Translations under genes and position numbers: made by a program
Part shown: positions 32,278 through 38,717 of the stretch, piece by piece
Position numbering within the stretch: the stretch's first letter is position 1
Layout: every line of letters begins with the position of its first letter
Assembly (NCBI GenBank): GCA_017429165.1
Contig: JAFRPL010000010.1
Span: forward strand, 1 to 38,717
Reading direction: 5' to 3'
DNA: 38,717 nt
Source of the DNA: Clostridia bacterium
GTDB taxonomy: Bacteria; Bacillota; Clostridia; Oscillospirales; CAG-382
The notes under the pieces: model-generated
The model's database searches: none
The model's input: only the letters and a program-made list of their open reading frames with translations
What the model was told of the DNA's origin: nothing

Positions 32278-34533
32278 TCAGCCGCCGAAAGTCACGCTTG
32301 TGATGTAATCGCCGTTATCATCCATGATAACAAGGAAGTGTTCGTTTTCGTTATCGTCTAACATATCCGTATGAATCAAAGATTCGTCGATCGAAATGCC
32401 GCCGCAATAGTATAACGGCGTATCCATCGTAGTCGAATATATATCGAGCGCAGAGTACGATCCGTTTATCCTGACCGTTACGCCCCGGCATATCATAAGA
32501 CAGGTCTCGCCGTTGCTGCCGCTCATATAGATGCCGGTCTCGTCTTCTTCGTAACCGTTTCCTATGTTGAGAGTGCCGGTACCTTCTATCATAAGGCTTC
32601 CGCCTATTCGAGGCGCGCCGTTGAAGTTGAGGTTGCCAATGATATTGGTGCCTAAAACTTTGATCTTGAAATCGCTGCCCATGGAATTGATGTATATCCC
32701 GTTGCAGGTGATACCGTTCAAAGTGAGCGTGTTGGTGGATTCGTCATAACTGGCGTGCGGATCAGTGCTGACATCGGCGCCCGCGTAAGTGTAACCCTTC
32801 GTCAGCATTACGGAGCTGTCATTGTACATTATCTCGACCATCTTCTCCGCTTCGTCCGGCGCGTGATATGTAAGAGTCGGGAACAGGTCGGTCTCAGAAT
32901 ACTGCGCGGTGTACGTGGCGTTGCCCGTGACTTTGCTTATCCTGGGCGACCAGCCGGTAAACGTGTAGTCGTAATGGCTGCCGGGTTCATGCACGGGCGT
33001 GCCGCCGTTATACGAAGGAGTGGTGCCGTACGCGACTGCGGTGGAAGACAGTATCGATCCGTCGTAGTTAGCCCACTTGATAGTGTACTTGCGCGCGCTG
33101 CTGCTGAACACAGCCGTGTAATCGGCGTTGCCTGTGACTGCGGAAAGCGCGGGCGACCATCCCGAAAACGAGTACGTGTGCTGTGTATCCATCGCCTTTG
33201 TAGGCGTGCTGCCGCTGTACGAAGGCGTGTTGTTCGCGTAGACCGAAGTCGATTGCAGCACAGTCCCGTCTTCGTTCAGGAACCGTATGGTGTATCTGCG
33301 CCGGCCGGACGAGAACGTCGCGGTGTATTCGGCGTCGCCGGTCACGGACGATATCTCGGGCGACCATCCGCTGAACGTGTAATCGTAAGCCACGGTGGAA
33401 GCCTTAGTCGGCGTGGCGCCGCCGTATGAAGGCGTGTTGCCGAACTTGACGTATTCTTCGGCTAGCAGAGTGCCGTCTTCGTTGTACCATTTTATCTTAT
33501 ACGATTGCAGCGAATCCGCAAAGATCGCGGTGTATTCTGCGTCGCCGGTGACGGAGGTCACTTCGGGCGACCAGCCGTTGAACGCGTAAATGTGTTCGGC
33601 GTCCGAGGGCTTGACGGGTATGTCGCCTTTGTAGACCGGATCCGCGCCGTATTCCAGCGTTTCGCTCTGCAGCACCTCGCCCTGCGCGCCGTACCAGACG
33701 ACCGTATAGGTGTTGAGCGTGCTTTCGAATACTGCGGTGTATTCGGCGTCGCCGGTCACCGACGCTGTCTCGGGCGACCAGCCGATGAATTCGTACGAAT
33801 ACTGCGCGTCGCCCGCTTTTTCGGGCCTTACGCCCGTATAGTCCGGAGCGGTGCCGTATTCGAGCGTTTCGGTCAGCAGGATCTCTCCGGCGTCGTCGTA
33901 CCATTTCACGGTGTAAGTGTTGAGCGTGGCGTCAAAGACCGCCGTGTATTCTGCGTTGCCGCTGACTTTGGTTATTTCGGGCGACCAACCGGCAAAAGTG
34001 TATGTGTACTGTTCATCGGGCTCCTTATACGGCTCTTCGCCGTCGTATTCGGGCGTCGTACCGGCTTCTGCTGAAACAGATCCTATCTCGGTCCCGTCTT
34101 CGTCGCGCCATACGACCGTGAAATATTCGGCGGAGCTTGTTTCTTCGCCCGAACCATCGCTTTCTTCGCCGCTTCCGTGCGAGCCGTGCCCGCTTCCGGA
34201 AACGTCTTCTTCCGAAACTACGCCGGATTCGTCGAAAGAGCTTTCCTCGTAAAAAGCTTTGTCGTCTATATACCCGAAATCATTTATCATATCGATTCCG
34301 TACGAGGAATAGATGACCGTCGTGGTAAGGATAAGCGCCGCCGCGGGCATGAAGAGCGTTTTGATTATGGTGCGCAGGCGGTCCTTCTGACTGCCTTTGC
34401 CTTCTTCGCCTTTTTCCTGCGCGGAAGTACCGCCGGGAGGCGTTATCTCGGGCGGCGCGGGCGGAAACTCGTCGGGTGCGGAATGCTCCGCCGGCAGTTT
34501 GCCGTACTCGCCGTCAAATTGTTTGTTCGCCAA
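32278..34533 (-). CDS. Type II membrane protein with six GWSP repeats
   Basis: The 751-residue protein starts at TTG, preceded by GAGGTGA at a good distance. A proline-rich cytoplasmic tail (about 1-55) leads to one membrane helix (about 57-78), an acidic Ser/Gly/Glu linker, then six tandem repeats of about 69 residues. Each runs YTVKWYDEDG-like, a tyrosine-glycine turn, YTFSGWSPE, then VTGDAEYTAVF. They resemble the InlB-B/Flg_new repeats of Firmicute surface proteins. The last 190 residues are beta-helix-like (LTLNGITCNGIYIN; GTGTLNIGNG). No enzyme motif is visible. It is the last gene after the MscS channel, 44 bases away, and may be a surface adhesin or envelope sensor. Confidence 0.75.
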   Translation of the reverse strand: MANKQFDGEYGKLPAEHSAPDEFPPAPPEITPPGGTSAQEKGEEGKGSQKDRLRTIIKTLFMPAAALILTTTVIYSSYGIDMINDFGYIDDKAFYEESSFDESGVVSEEDVSGSGHGSHGSGEESDGSGEETSSAEYFTVVWRDEDGTEIGSVSAEAGTTPEYDGEEPYKEPDEQYTYTFAGWSPEITKVSGNAEYTAVFDATLNTYTVKWYDDAGEILLTETLEYGTAPDYTGVRPEKAGDAQYSYEFIGWSPETASVTGDAEYTAVFESTLNTYTVVWYGAQGEVLQSETLEYGADPVYKGDIPVKPSDAEHIYAFNGWSPEVTSVTGDAEYTAIFADSLQSYKIKWYNEDGTLLAEEYVKFGNTPSYGGATPTKASTVAYDYTFSGWSPEISSVTGDAEYTATFSSGRRRYTIRFLNEDGTVLQSTSVYANNTPSYSGSTPTKAMDTQHTYSFSGWSPALSAVTGNADYTAVFSSSARKYTIKWANYDGSILSSTAVAYGTTPSYNGGTPVHEPGSHYDYTFTGWSPRISKVTGNATYTAQYSETDLFPTLTYHAPDEAEKMVEIMYNDSSVMLTKGYTYAGADVSTDPHASYDESTNTLTLNGITCNGIYINSMGSDFKIKVLGTNIIGNLNFNGAPRIGGSLMIEGTGTLNIGNGYEEDETGIYMSGSNGETCLMICRGVTVRINGSYSALDIYSTTMDTPLYYCGGISIDESLIHTDMLDDNENEHFLVIMDDNGDYITSVTFGG
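32890..34128 (-). repeat. Six tandem coding repeats of about 207 bp
   Basis: The repeats encode about 69 residues each, within the membrane protein at 32278-34533. The middle copies are the most alike (shared SVTGDAEYTA and GWSPE blocks). Such arrays can change copy number by recombination. Confidence 0.75.
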
Positions 34534-34577
34534 AGCGCTTCACCTCTTTTCGCTTATTTCGGAGGATCTGCGCAAGA

Positions 34578-35465
34578 TCAGAGCTTATGCACGTCCAGCT
34601 GCGGGAACGGGCATTCCACGCCGAGCTTGCGGAAACCTAAAAGCAGATCGTGGTTCAGCACGCGGGCGCCGGTGTAGATGTCTTTTTCATCCACGTCCAC
34701 CATAAAGCGGAGCACCACCGCGCTGTCGGCCAGCTCCTGGACGCCAAGATACTGCGGGGGAGTGACCATTATATCTCTGTGCGCTTCGAACATGGATTCC
34801 ATGAGACCCGGGATCTCGGATTCGAGTTTTTCGAGATCAGTCCCGTAAGGGATGGCGATATTGCTCACGCTGCGCGAAACGCGGTCGGAGCGGTTGAGTA
34901 TGTTCTTCATCTGGGAATTGTTGACGATCCTGACGTTGCCGCCGAGGTCGGTGATGCAGGTCGTGCGTATGCCTATGCTGGTAACCGTGCCCCTGAAACC
35001 GTCGACTTCGACAATATCGCCGACGTTGTACTGGTTTTCAAAGATCATGAATCCGCCGGTGATCATATCGGCGATCAGGCTTTCGGCAGAAAAACCTACT
35101 ATCAAAGCAAGAACGCCGACGCTGGCGACGATGGTGGAAATGTTGACGCCGAGTATGGAAAGGCCCCAGCAGAGGATGACTATCACCGCTATGTATTTTG
35201 TAAGGCTCGAGATTATCGAAAGCAGCGAGCGGATGCGGTGGTTTTTGGGGTTGGGAAGTCCGAGCAGGAACGTGATGAGCGCTTCCACGGCGATCACGGC
35301 GAGCGCCATGACCAGCACCTTGAGGATTGCGCTGACGTTGATCTCAATGCTCTTGAATTCGTCGAACGTGACGACCTTGGTGAGCGTGCCTACGCCGATA
35401 ATGAGTACGATCGCTATGACGCAGACGATGAGTCTTATCAAACGGGAAATGTTGCTCTTTTTCAT
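34578..35465 (-). CDS. Small-conductance mechanosensitive channel, MscS family
   Basis: Releases solutes when membrane tension rises. The 295-residue protein has three membrane helices (about 8-28, 45-68, 88-110) followed by the pore-lining TM3 (GVLALIVGFSAESLIADMITGGFMIFENQYNVGD), the beta-domain (VDGFRGTVTSIGIRTT) and a C-terminal alpha/beta domain. The glycine/alanine pattern of TM3 and the NVGDIVEV boundary are typical. GGAGGAG lies seven bases before the ATG. It is in a run with an upstream sugar isomerase and a downstream repeat protein; no terminator separates them. Confidence 0.93.
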   Translation of the reverse strand: MKKSNISRLIRLIVCVIAIVLIIGVGTLTKVVTFDEFKSIEINVSAILKVLVMALAVIAVEALITFLLGLPNPKNHRIRSLLSIISSLTKYIAVIVILCWGLSILGVNISTIVASVGVLALIVGFSAESLIADMITGGFMIFENQYNVGDIVEVDGFRGTVTSIGIRTTCITDLGGNVRIVNNSQMKNILNRSDRVSRSVSNIAIPYGTDLEKLESEIPGLMESMFEAHRDIMVTPPQYLGVQELADSAVVLRFMVDVDEKDIYTGARVLNHDLLLGFRKLGVECPFPQLDVHKL

Positions 35466-35513
35466 GGTTTTTCTCCTCCGGAATTTTATATTTGTTTTGT
35501 TTTTTCTGCAGGA

Positions 35514-36410
35514 TCATTCTTCGAACAGGCCGTACTTTTCAAGCACGCATCTGCCGAGCTCGTAAAGATAACGTTCGAACGCGTCACGCAGTTCTATCGG
35601 CGCCTTGGCAAGCCGCTTGTCGCGTTCGTACGCGCGCCTTTTTGACTCCGGCGCAAAGAACGCGCCGACTTCAAAGGTGAAATAACCGCCGTATCCTATG
35701 TCGATAAGCCCGTTTATCACGGAATCGAGATTCAGCGTGCCGAGGAAAGGTACGAGATGGGAATCGTGATCGCCGGCGTTGTCCTGTATATGGAGCGCCT
35801 TCACGTGCCCGCCCAACAGGCGCAGCGCCTCGTCCTGGGGCATTTCCTGAAGATTCCCGTGCCCCGCGTCCCAAACGGCGTGGAAAAGCGGATGGTCGAC
35901 GTATTCGATGAGCGCGAGCAGATCGGGCGCGTTGTCGATCCAGTACATACCGTCGATGCACATGCGGTTGAAGTTTTCCGCCAGCACGTTGAGGCCGTAT
36001 TTTTCGGCGCGCTCGAGCAGCGGCATAAAAAATTCTCGGTTCCGCCTGAACGTCTCTTCGCGCGTGATACCGCGCGTGTAGCCGGAATGCACGACCACGT
36101 TGGGGATGCCCATCTTTCCGCACGCGTCAATGCACCGCAGCGTGTCGGCGAGGAACGAGCCGTCGTCTTCGAGCGGCTTTCCCATAGGCGAATGCGCCTG
36201 GACGAGCTTTATGCCTGTCTTCGCCGCGGTCTCGTTGACGGAATCTATATGCTTTTCGAATTCAGCGCCGTAAACTCCGTCGCGCCGGGCGTAGTCGGTG
36301 CCGAAATTATAATCGGCGTACCTGAATCCCGCGCCGCGGATATGCACGAGCGCTTCCGTCTGAGAGCAGGGGTAAAGGGAATAGTCGCCGGTCGTAGTCG
36401 CAAGTTTCAT
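35514..36410 (-). CDS. Sugar phosphate isomerase/epimerase family protein
   Basis: A 298-residue TIM barrel of the xylose-isomerase-like (AP-endonuclease-2) superfamily, which isomerises or epimerises sugars with a divalent metal. The four metal-ligand positions look intact: Glu in VLAENFNR, Asp/His in AVWDAGHGN, His in ALHIQDN with GDHDSH after it, and Glu in FTFEVGAF. This contrasts with the degenerate barrel fused to the acyl-CoA synthetase at 25890. Substrate unknown. GGAGG lies seven bases before the ATG. It is the first gene of the three-gene minus-strand run. Confidence 0.85.
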   Translation of the reverse strand: MKLATTTGDYSLYPCSQTEALVHIRGAGFRYADYNFGTDYARRDGVYGAEFEKHIDSVNETAAKTGIKLVQAHSPMGKPLEDDGSFLADTLRCIDACGKMGIPNVVVHSGYTRGITREETFRRNREFFMPLLERAEKYGLNVLAENFNRMCIDGMYWIDNAPDLLALIEYVDHPLFHAVWDAGHGNLQEMPQDEALRLLGGHVKALHIQDNAGDHDSHLVPFLGTLNLDSVINGLIDIGYGGYFTFEVGAFFAPESKRRAYERDKRLAKAPIELRDAFERYLYELGRCVLEKYGLFEE

Positions 36411-36432
36411 ACCTGTCCCTCCGTTTATTTCG

Positions 36433-36461
36433 ATTATATATTATAAATCGACGCAAGTCAA
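36433..36461 (-). promoter_or_regulatory. Promoter of the isomerase-mscS run
   Basis: On the minus strand, TTGACT (36456-36461), a 17-base spacer and TATAAT (36433-36438). The element ATATTCGTTTTGCT (minus strand, 36463-36476) abuts the -35 with one base between. Confidence 0.82.
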
Positions 36462-36465
36462 CAGC

Positions 36466-36487
36466 AAAACGAATATATATTCGTTTT
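36466..36487. promoter_or_regulatory. 22-bp perfect palindrome between divergent promoters
   Basis: AAAACGAATAT (36466-36476) is followed directly by its reverse complement ATATTCGTTTT (36477-36487). It lies just upstream of the minus-strand -35 and about 70 bases upstream of the plus-strand -10, a good position for an operator. Confidence 0.6.
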
Positions 36488-36554
36488 TTTGGCAAAAAAA
36501 CACAAAATGTCAGAATGACGAAAAAAAGTATTGCAATTTTGTAAAATTTTGCTA

Positions 36555-36563
36555 TGCTATAAT
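36555..36563 (+). promoter_or_regulatory. Extended -10 promoter of the TasA-SipW operon
   Basis: TGCTATAAT (36555-36563) is an extended -10 element. The nearest -35-like TTGCAA (36531) is 21 bases away, too far, so the extended -10 probably carries recognition. Confidence 0.55.
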
Positions 36564-36641
36564 CAACAACGTATAAGTATAAATGGGTAAATTTGAGATT
36601 TTGCGCCCTCACCTGCGGCGCATATTCGGAAAGGGCCGGCT

Positions 36642-37394
36642 ATGGACCGTACAGTAAACAAAAAAACAAAAACGACCATCGTCGTCATATCGGTCGCACT
36701 TGCGTTGATGATCGCGGCGCTCATCGCCGTGCTCATCGTCAGGGCGAACCGCCCGCAGAGCGACGTTTCCGTCCTGCCCGCAAACTATATCGGCGCTTCC
36801 GCTTCCGCCGGTAACGCGCCCGCGCTTTATCTCGGCGGCGCGTTCAAGGCGGCGCCTTCTGCGGCTGAACTCGAACTCGCGCTGGCGCTCAACAGCTCCA
36901 ATCCCGAAGAAAATCAAAGCTTCGACGTGTATAATATGTTCCCGGGCGACAGCGTCACGCAGAAATACCGTATCGATATCAGTTATAACGAAAAAGTCTC
37001 GGTCCTCTTTACCGCGGAGCCCCATTCCGGCAGCGAGCTCGCCGCCGCTATGAATATCCGTCTCGTGTACGACCTTACGGGCGAAGTCCTTTACGAAGGT
37101 CTTATAGCAGATATGGGCGAATCCGTCAAACACGAGCTATCCCATTCCGCTCCCGGCACCGACGAAGTCCCGTATTCCGTTACCGTTTCGCTCCCCACGA
37201 GCGCGGGCAACGAATTTCAGGGCAAAGAACTGGTGCTCCGCTTCACGTGGACCGTCGAGGACGAAAGCCAGCTCATACCTCCCACCGGCGACAGCAACCC
37301 CGTGCTGATCTATATCATCATCGCGGCTTGCGCGCTGCTGCTCTTCTGGGTGCTCTGGGGCGTTATCAAAAAAAAGCGCGGGGAGGATGAATGA
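36642..37394 (+). CDS. Surface protein with sortase-like sorting signal
   Basis: The 250-residue product has an N-terminal hydrophobic segment (about 11-33) after a basic start, an extracellular beta-rich domain, and at the C-terminus IPPTGD, a hydrophobic helix and KKKRGEDE. That tripartite end is the layout of a sortase signal, with Ile in place of the usual Leu of LPxTG. NMFPGDSVTQKYRIDISY recalls the strand pattern of TasA/camelysin-type proteins processed by SipW. GGAAAGGG precedes the ATG by six bases. It is followed by a TasA-like gene (one-base overlap) and sipW, so it may be a cell-wall anchor or minor subunit of a fibre. No sortase gene is in the window. Confidence 0.75.
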   Translation: MDRTVNKKTKTTIVVISVALALMIAALIAVLIVRANRPQSDVSVLPANYIGASASAGNAPALYLGGAFKAAPSAAELELALALNSSNPEENQSFDVYNMFPGDSVTQKYRIDISYNEKVSVLFTAEPHSGSELAAAMNIRLVYDLTGEVLYEGLIADMGESVKHELSHSAPGTDEVPYSVTVSLPTSAGNEFQGKELVLRFTWTVEDESQLIPPTGDSNPVLIYIIIAACALLLFWVLWGVIKKKRGEDE

Positions 37395-37948
37395 TGAGCA
37401 AAGCCGTTAAAAGTAAATTCAAAAGAAAGATTAACGGCGCGGTCGTCGCCATAATCGTTCTTTCCGTGTGCCTCGCCGTTTCGGCGTTCGCGCTCGCGTA
37501 CGAGACTCTTATCGTCGACAGAAACGTGTTCCGCACGGGCACGGTCAAGATCAATATCAACGACGGCGTCCCCGTCATCCGCGAGGGAGAATACCTCTTT
37601 GAGCCGGGCATGACCGTTATAAAAGAATTCTTTATCGAAAATCAAAGCACCTGGGACGTTTACTACCGTCTGTATTTCGCCAACGTCAGCGGCGACCTTG
37701 CGGATATACTCGAGCTCACGCTCAAGGAAGGCGATTCGGTCATCTTCACCGGCACCGCGCGCGAACTCGAAAACTCCGTTTCCGCCGTCGGCGTGTCTCC
37801 GCTCGCGGTAATGGAAAAACGCACGCTCACCGTAGTCTTCTACTACCCGCCGCAGTCTGGCAACGAGGGGATGGAATGCAGCCTTTCGTTCGACCTGTGC
37901 GTAGAGGCGGTGCAGACCAAGAACAACCCCGACAAAGCTTTTTCGTGA
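37394..37948 (+). CDS. TasA/CalY-like secreted fibre protein
   Basis: A 184-residue protein with the signal peptide style of SipW substrates: a basic start (MSKAVKSKFKRK), a hydrophobic core (VVAIIVLSVCLAVSAFALAYE) and, right after it, VDRNVFRTGTVKININD, matching the conserved N-FxxGxVxI segment of TasA and camelysin. The rest is a predicted jelly-roll (FEPGMTVIKEFFIENQSTWDV). TasA forms amyloid-like biofilm fibres in Bacillus. I prefer ATG 37394, seven bases from GGGGAGG and overlapping the previous stop, to ATG 37391. Confidence 0.8.
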   Translation: MSKAVKSKFKRKINGAVVAIIVLSVCLAVSAFALAYETLIVDRNVFRTGTVKININDGVPVIREGEYLFEPGMTVIKEFFIENQSTWDVYYRLYFANVSGDLADILELTLKEGDSVIFTGTARELENSVSAVGVSPLAVMEKRTLTVVFYYPPQSGNEGMECSLSFDLCVEAVQTKNNPDKAFS

Positions 37949-37978
37949 TAATACCATACAAAGGCAGGATATTTTATC

Positions 37979-38713
37979 TTGAAAAAAACGCTCAATATTA
38001 TCAAAAACGTTCTGATATGGCTGCTCGTTGCGGTAGCCGTGTTCATGATGATCTTTACCATAGTCTCTGTCGCCACGTTCGATAAACCCGACCGCAGCCT
38101 GTTTGGGCTCAAGTTCTTTGTGGTACAGTCCGATTCAATGGCGGCGACGGATTTCAGCGCGGGCGATATCGCCATTGTCAAAAACGTCGACCCCGCGACT
38201 CTGCAGGAAGGCGATATAATCACCTTCATTTCGCAGAACCGCGCAAGCTTGGGCGAAACGGTCACTCATAAGATCCGTAAGCTGACTGCCGATGCCAACG
38301 GCAACCCCGGGTTCGTCACCTACGGTACCACCACCGGCAGCGACGACGAGACCGTGGTCACCTATCCGTACGTCATCGGCAAATATACGGGGCGTATCCC
38401 CAAGCTCGGCTCGTTCTTTATGTTCTTAAAGACGACCCCCGGCTATATCGTTTGCATATTCGTCCCCATTGTGCTGCTCATACTGTATAACGGCGTCAAC
38501 GTCATCCGCCTGTTCCGTAAATATAAAAAGGAACAGATGGCGGAGATGGAGGAAGAACGCAGGAAGATAGAAGAAGAGCGCGCCCAGTCGCAGAAGATGA
38601 TGGAAGAGCTCCTGTCTCTCAAAGCGCAGCTGAACGCACGGCAGGGAACACAGGAGTCCCCCGCGCAGACTCCCCCCGCCCCCGACGGCGGCGATAACGA
38701 AGAAATAAAATAA
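37979..38713 (+). CDS. sipW: SipW-type signal peptidase I
   Basis: A membrane signal peptidase of the archaeal/eukaryotic-like (S26B) type, with a Ser-His rather than a Ser-Lys dyad. The Ser53 motif is QSDSM, followed by GDIAIV and EGDIITF; His97 is in GETVTHKI. Helices at about 11-31 and 146-166 flank the extracytoplasmic catalytic domain. Unlike Bacillus SipW, the 244-residue protein ends in a charged coiled-coil-like tail (about 178-218, EMEEERRKIEEER) and a proline-rich end. The start codon is TTG with AGGA upstream. Its neighbours are presumably its substrates. The gene is complete, four bases before the window end. Confidence 0.92.
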   Translation: MKKTLNIIKNVLIWLLVAVAVFMMIFTIVSVATFDKPDRSLFGLKFFVVQSDSMAATDFSAGDIAIVKNVDPATLQEGDIITFISQNRASLGETVTHKIRKLTADANGNPGFVTYGTTTGSDDETVVTYPYVIGKYTGRIPKLGSFFMFLKTTPGYIVCIFVPIVLLILYNGVNVIRLFRKYKKEQMAEMEEERRKIEEERAQSQKMMEELLSLKAQLNARQGTQESPAQTPPAPDGGDNEEIK

Positions 38714-38717
38714 AATA

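Noticed and set aside
32890..34128. CRISPR-like array
   Set aside because: The repeats are about 207 bp, coding, in one frame and have no unique spacers, so they are protein repeats. No CRISPR array was found anywhere in the window.

Overview
The window looks like a chromosomal segment of an uncultured Clostridia-type Firmicute, probably from a gut-like habitat. The signs are a Leu-type T-box leader, Bacillus-style promoters (TTGACA-17-TATAAT), strong AGGAGG-type ribosome sites with GTG and TTG starts, an arginine operon in Bacillus order, dockerin-bearing secreted proteins, a sortase-like sorting signal and a SipW-type signal peptidase. The species cannot be named from sequence alone.

Layout. 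1-360: 5S rRNA, tRNA(CAU) and terminators. 374-1216 (-): a lipoprotein. 1460-6737 (+): three secreted proteins with dockerin repeats: one with an N-terminal dockerin and an out-of-frame signal peptide, one with tandem glycerophosphodiesterase barrels, and one with two cohesin-like modules and half a dockerin. 6856-7952 (+): an HD-domain protein and MsrA. 7995-17495 (-): argCJBD-carAB-argF, taking glutamate to citrulline with its own carbamoyl phosphate supply. 17775-19156 (+): two-subunit class I fumarase-type hydratase. 19190-22621 (+): a leader peptide and attenuator, then trpB2, a phenylacetate-CoA-ligase-type enzyme and a double-ACT protein. 22742-24040 (-): an AT-richer pair, an unknown membrane-anchored protein and a short caspase/CHAT-like peptidase fragment. 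24135-28352 (+): a T-box leader with a probable Leu (CUC) specifier, a LeuA-like protein that has lost its catalytic metal site, and a fusion of a degenerate sugar-isomerase-type barrel with an acyl-CoA synthetase. 28469-31093 (+): a fourth dockerin protein. 31353-32150 (+): a multi-pass membrane protein between two near-identical terminators. 32278-36410 (-): sugar isomerase, MscS channel and a repeat-rich membrane protein. 36642-38713 (+): two TasA-like or anchored surface proteins and SipW.

Most interesting biology. Two adjacent operons each join an amino-acid-sensing RNA leader (aromatic/Trp attenuator; Leu T-box) to an amino-acid-synthase homologue, an acid:CoA ligase and a likely ligand-sensing domain (ACT; LeuA regulatory domain). 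One reading, which is inference, is that the cell salvages aryl acids and branched-chain acids as CoA thioesters when the matching amino acid is scarce. The LeuA-like/barrel-ligase operon is the best candidate for an undescribed system. The dockerin set is also odd: none of the four is a recognisable glycoside hydrolase, so the dockerins may build a surface assembly that is not a classical cellulosome.
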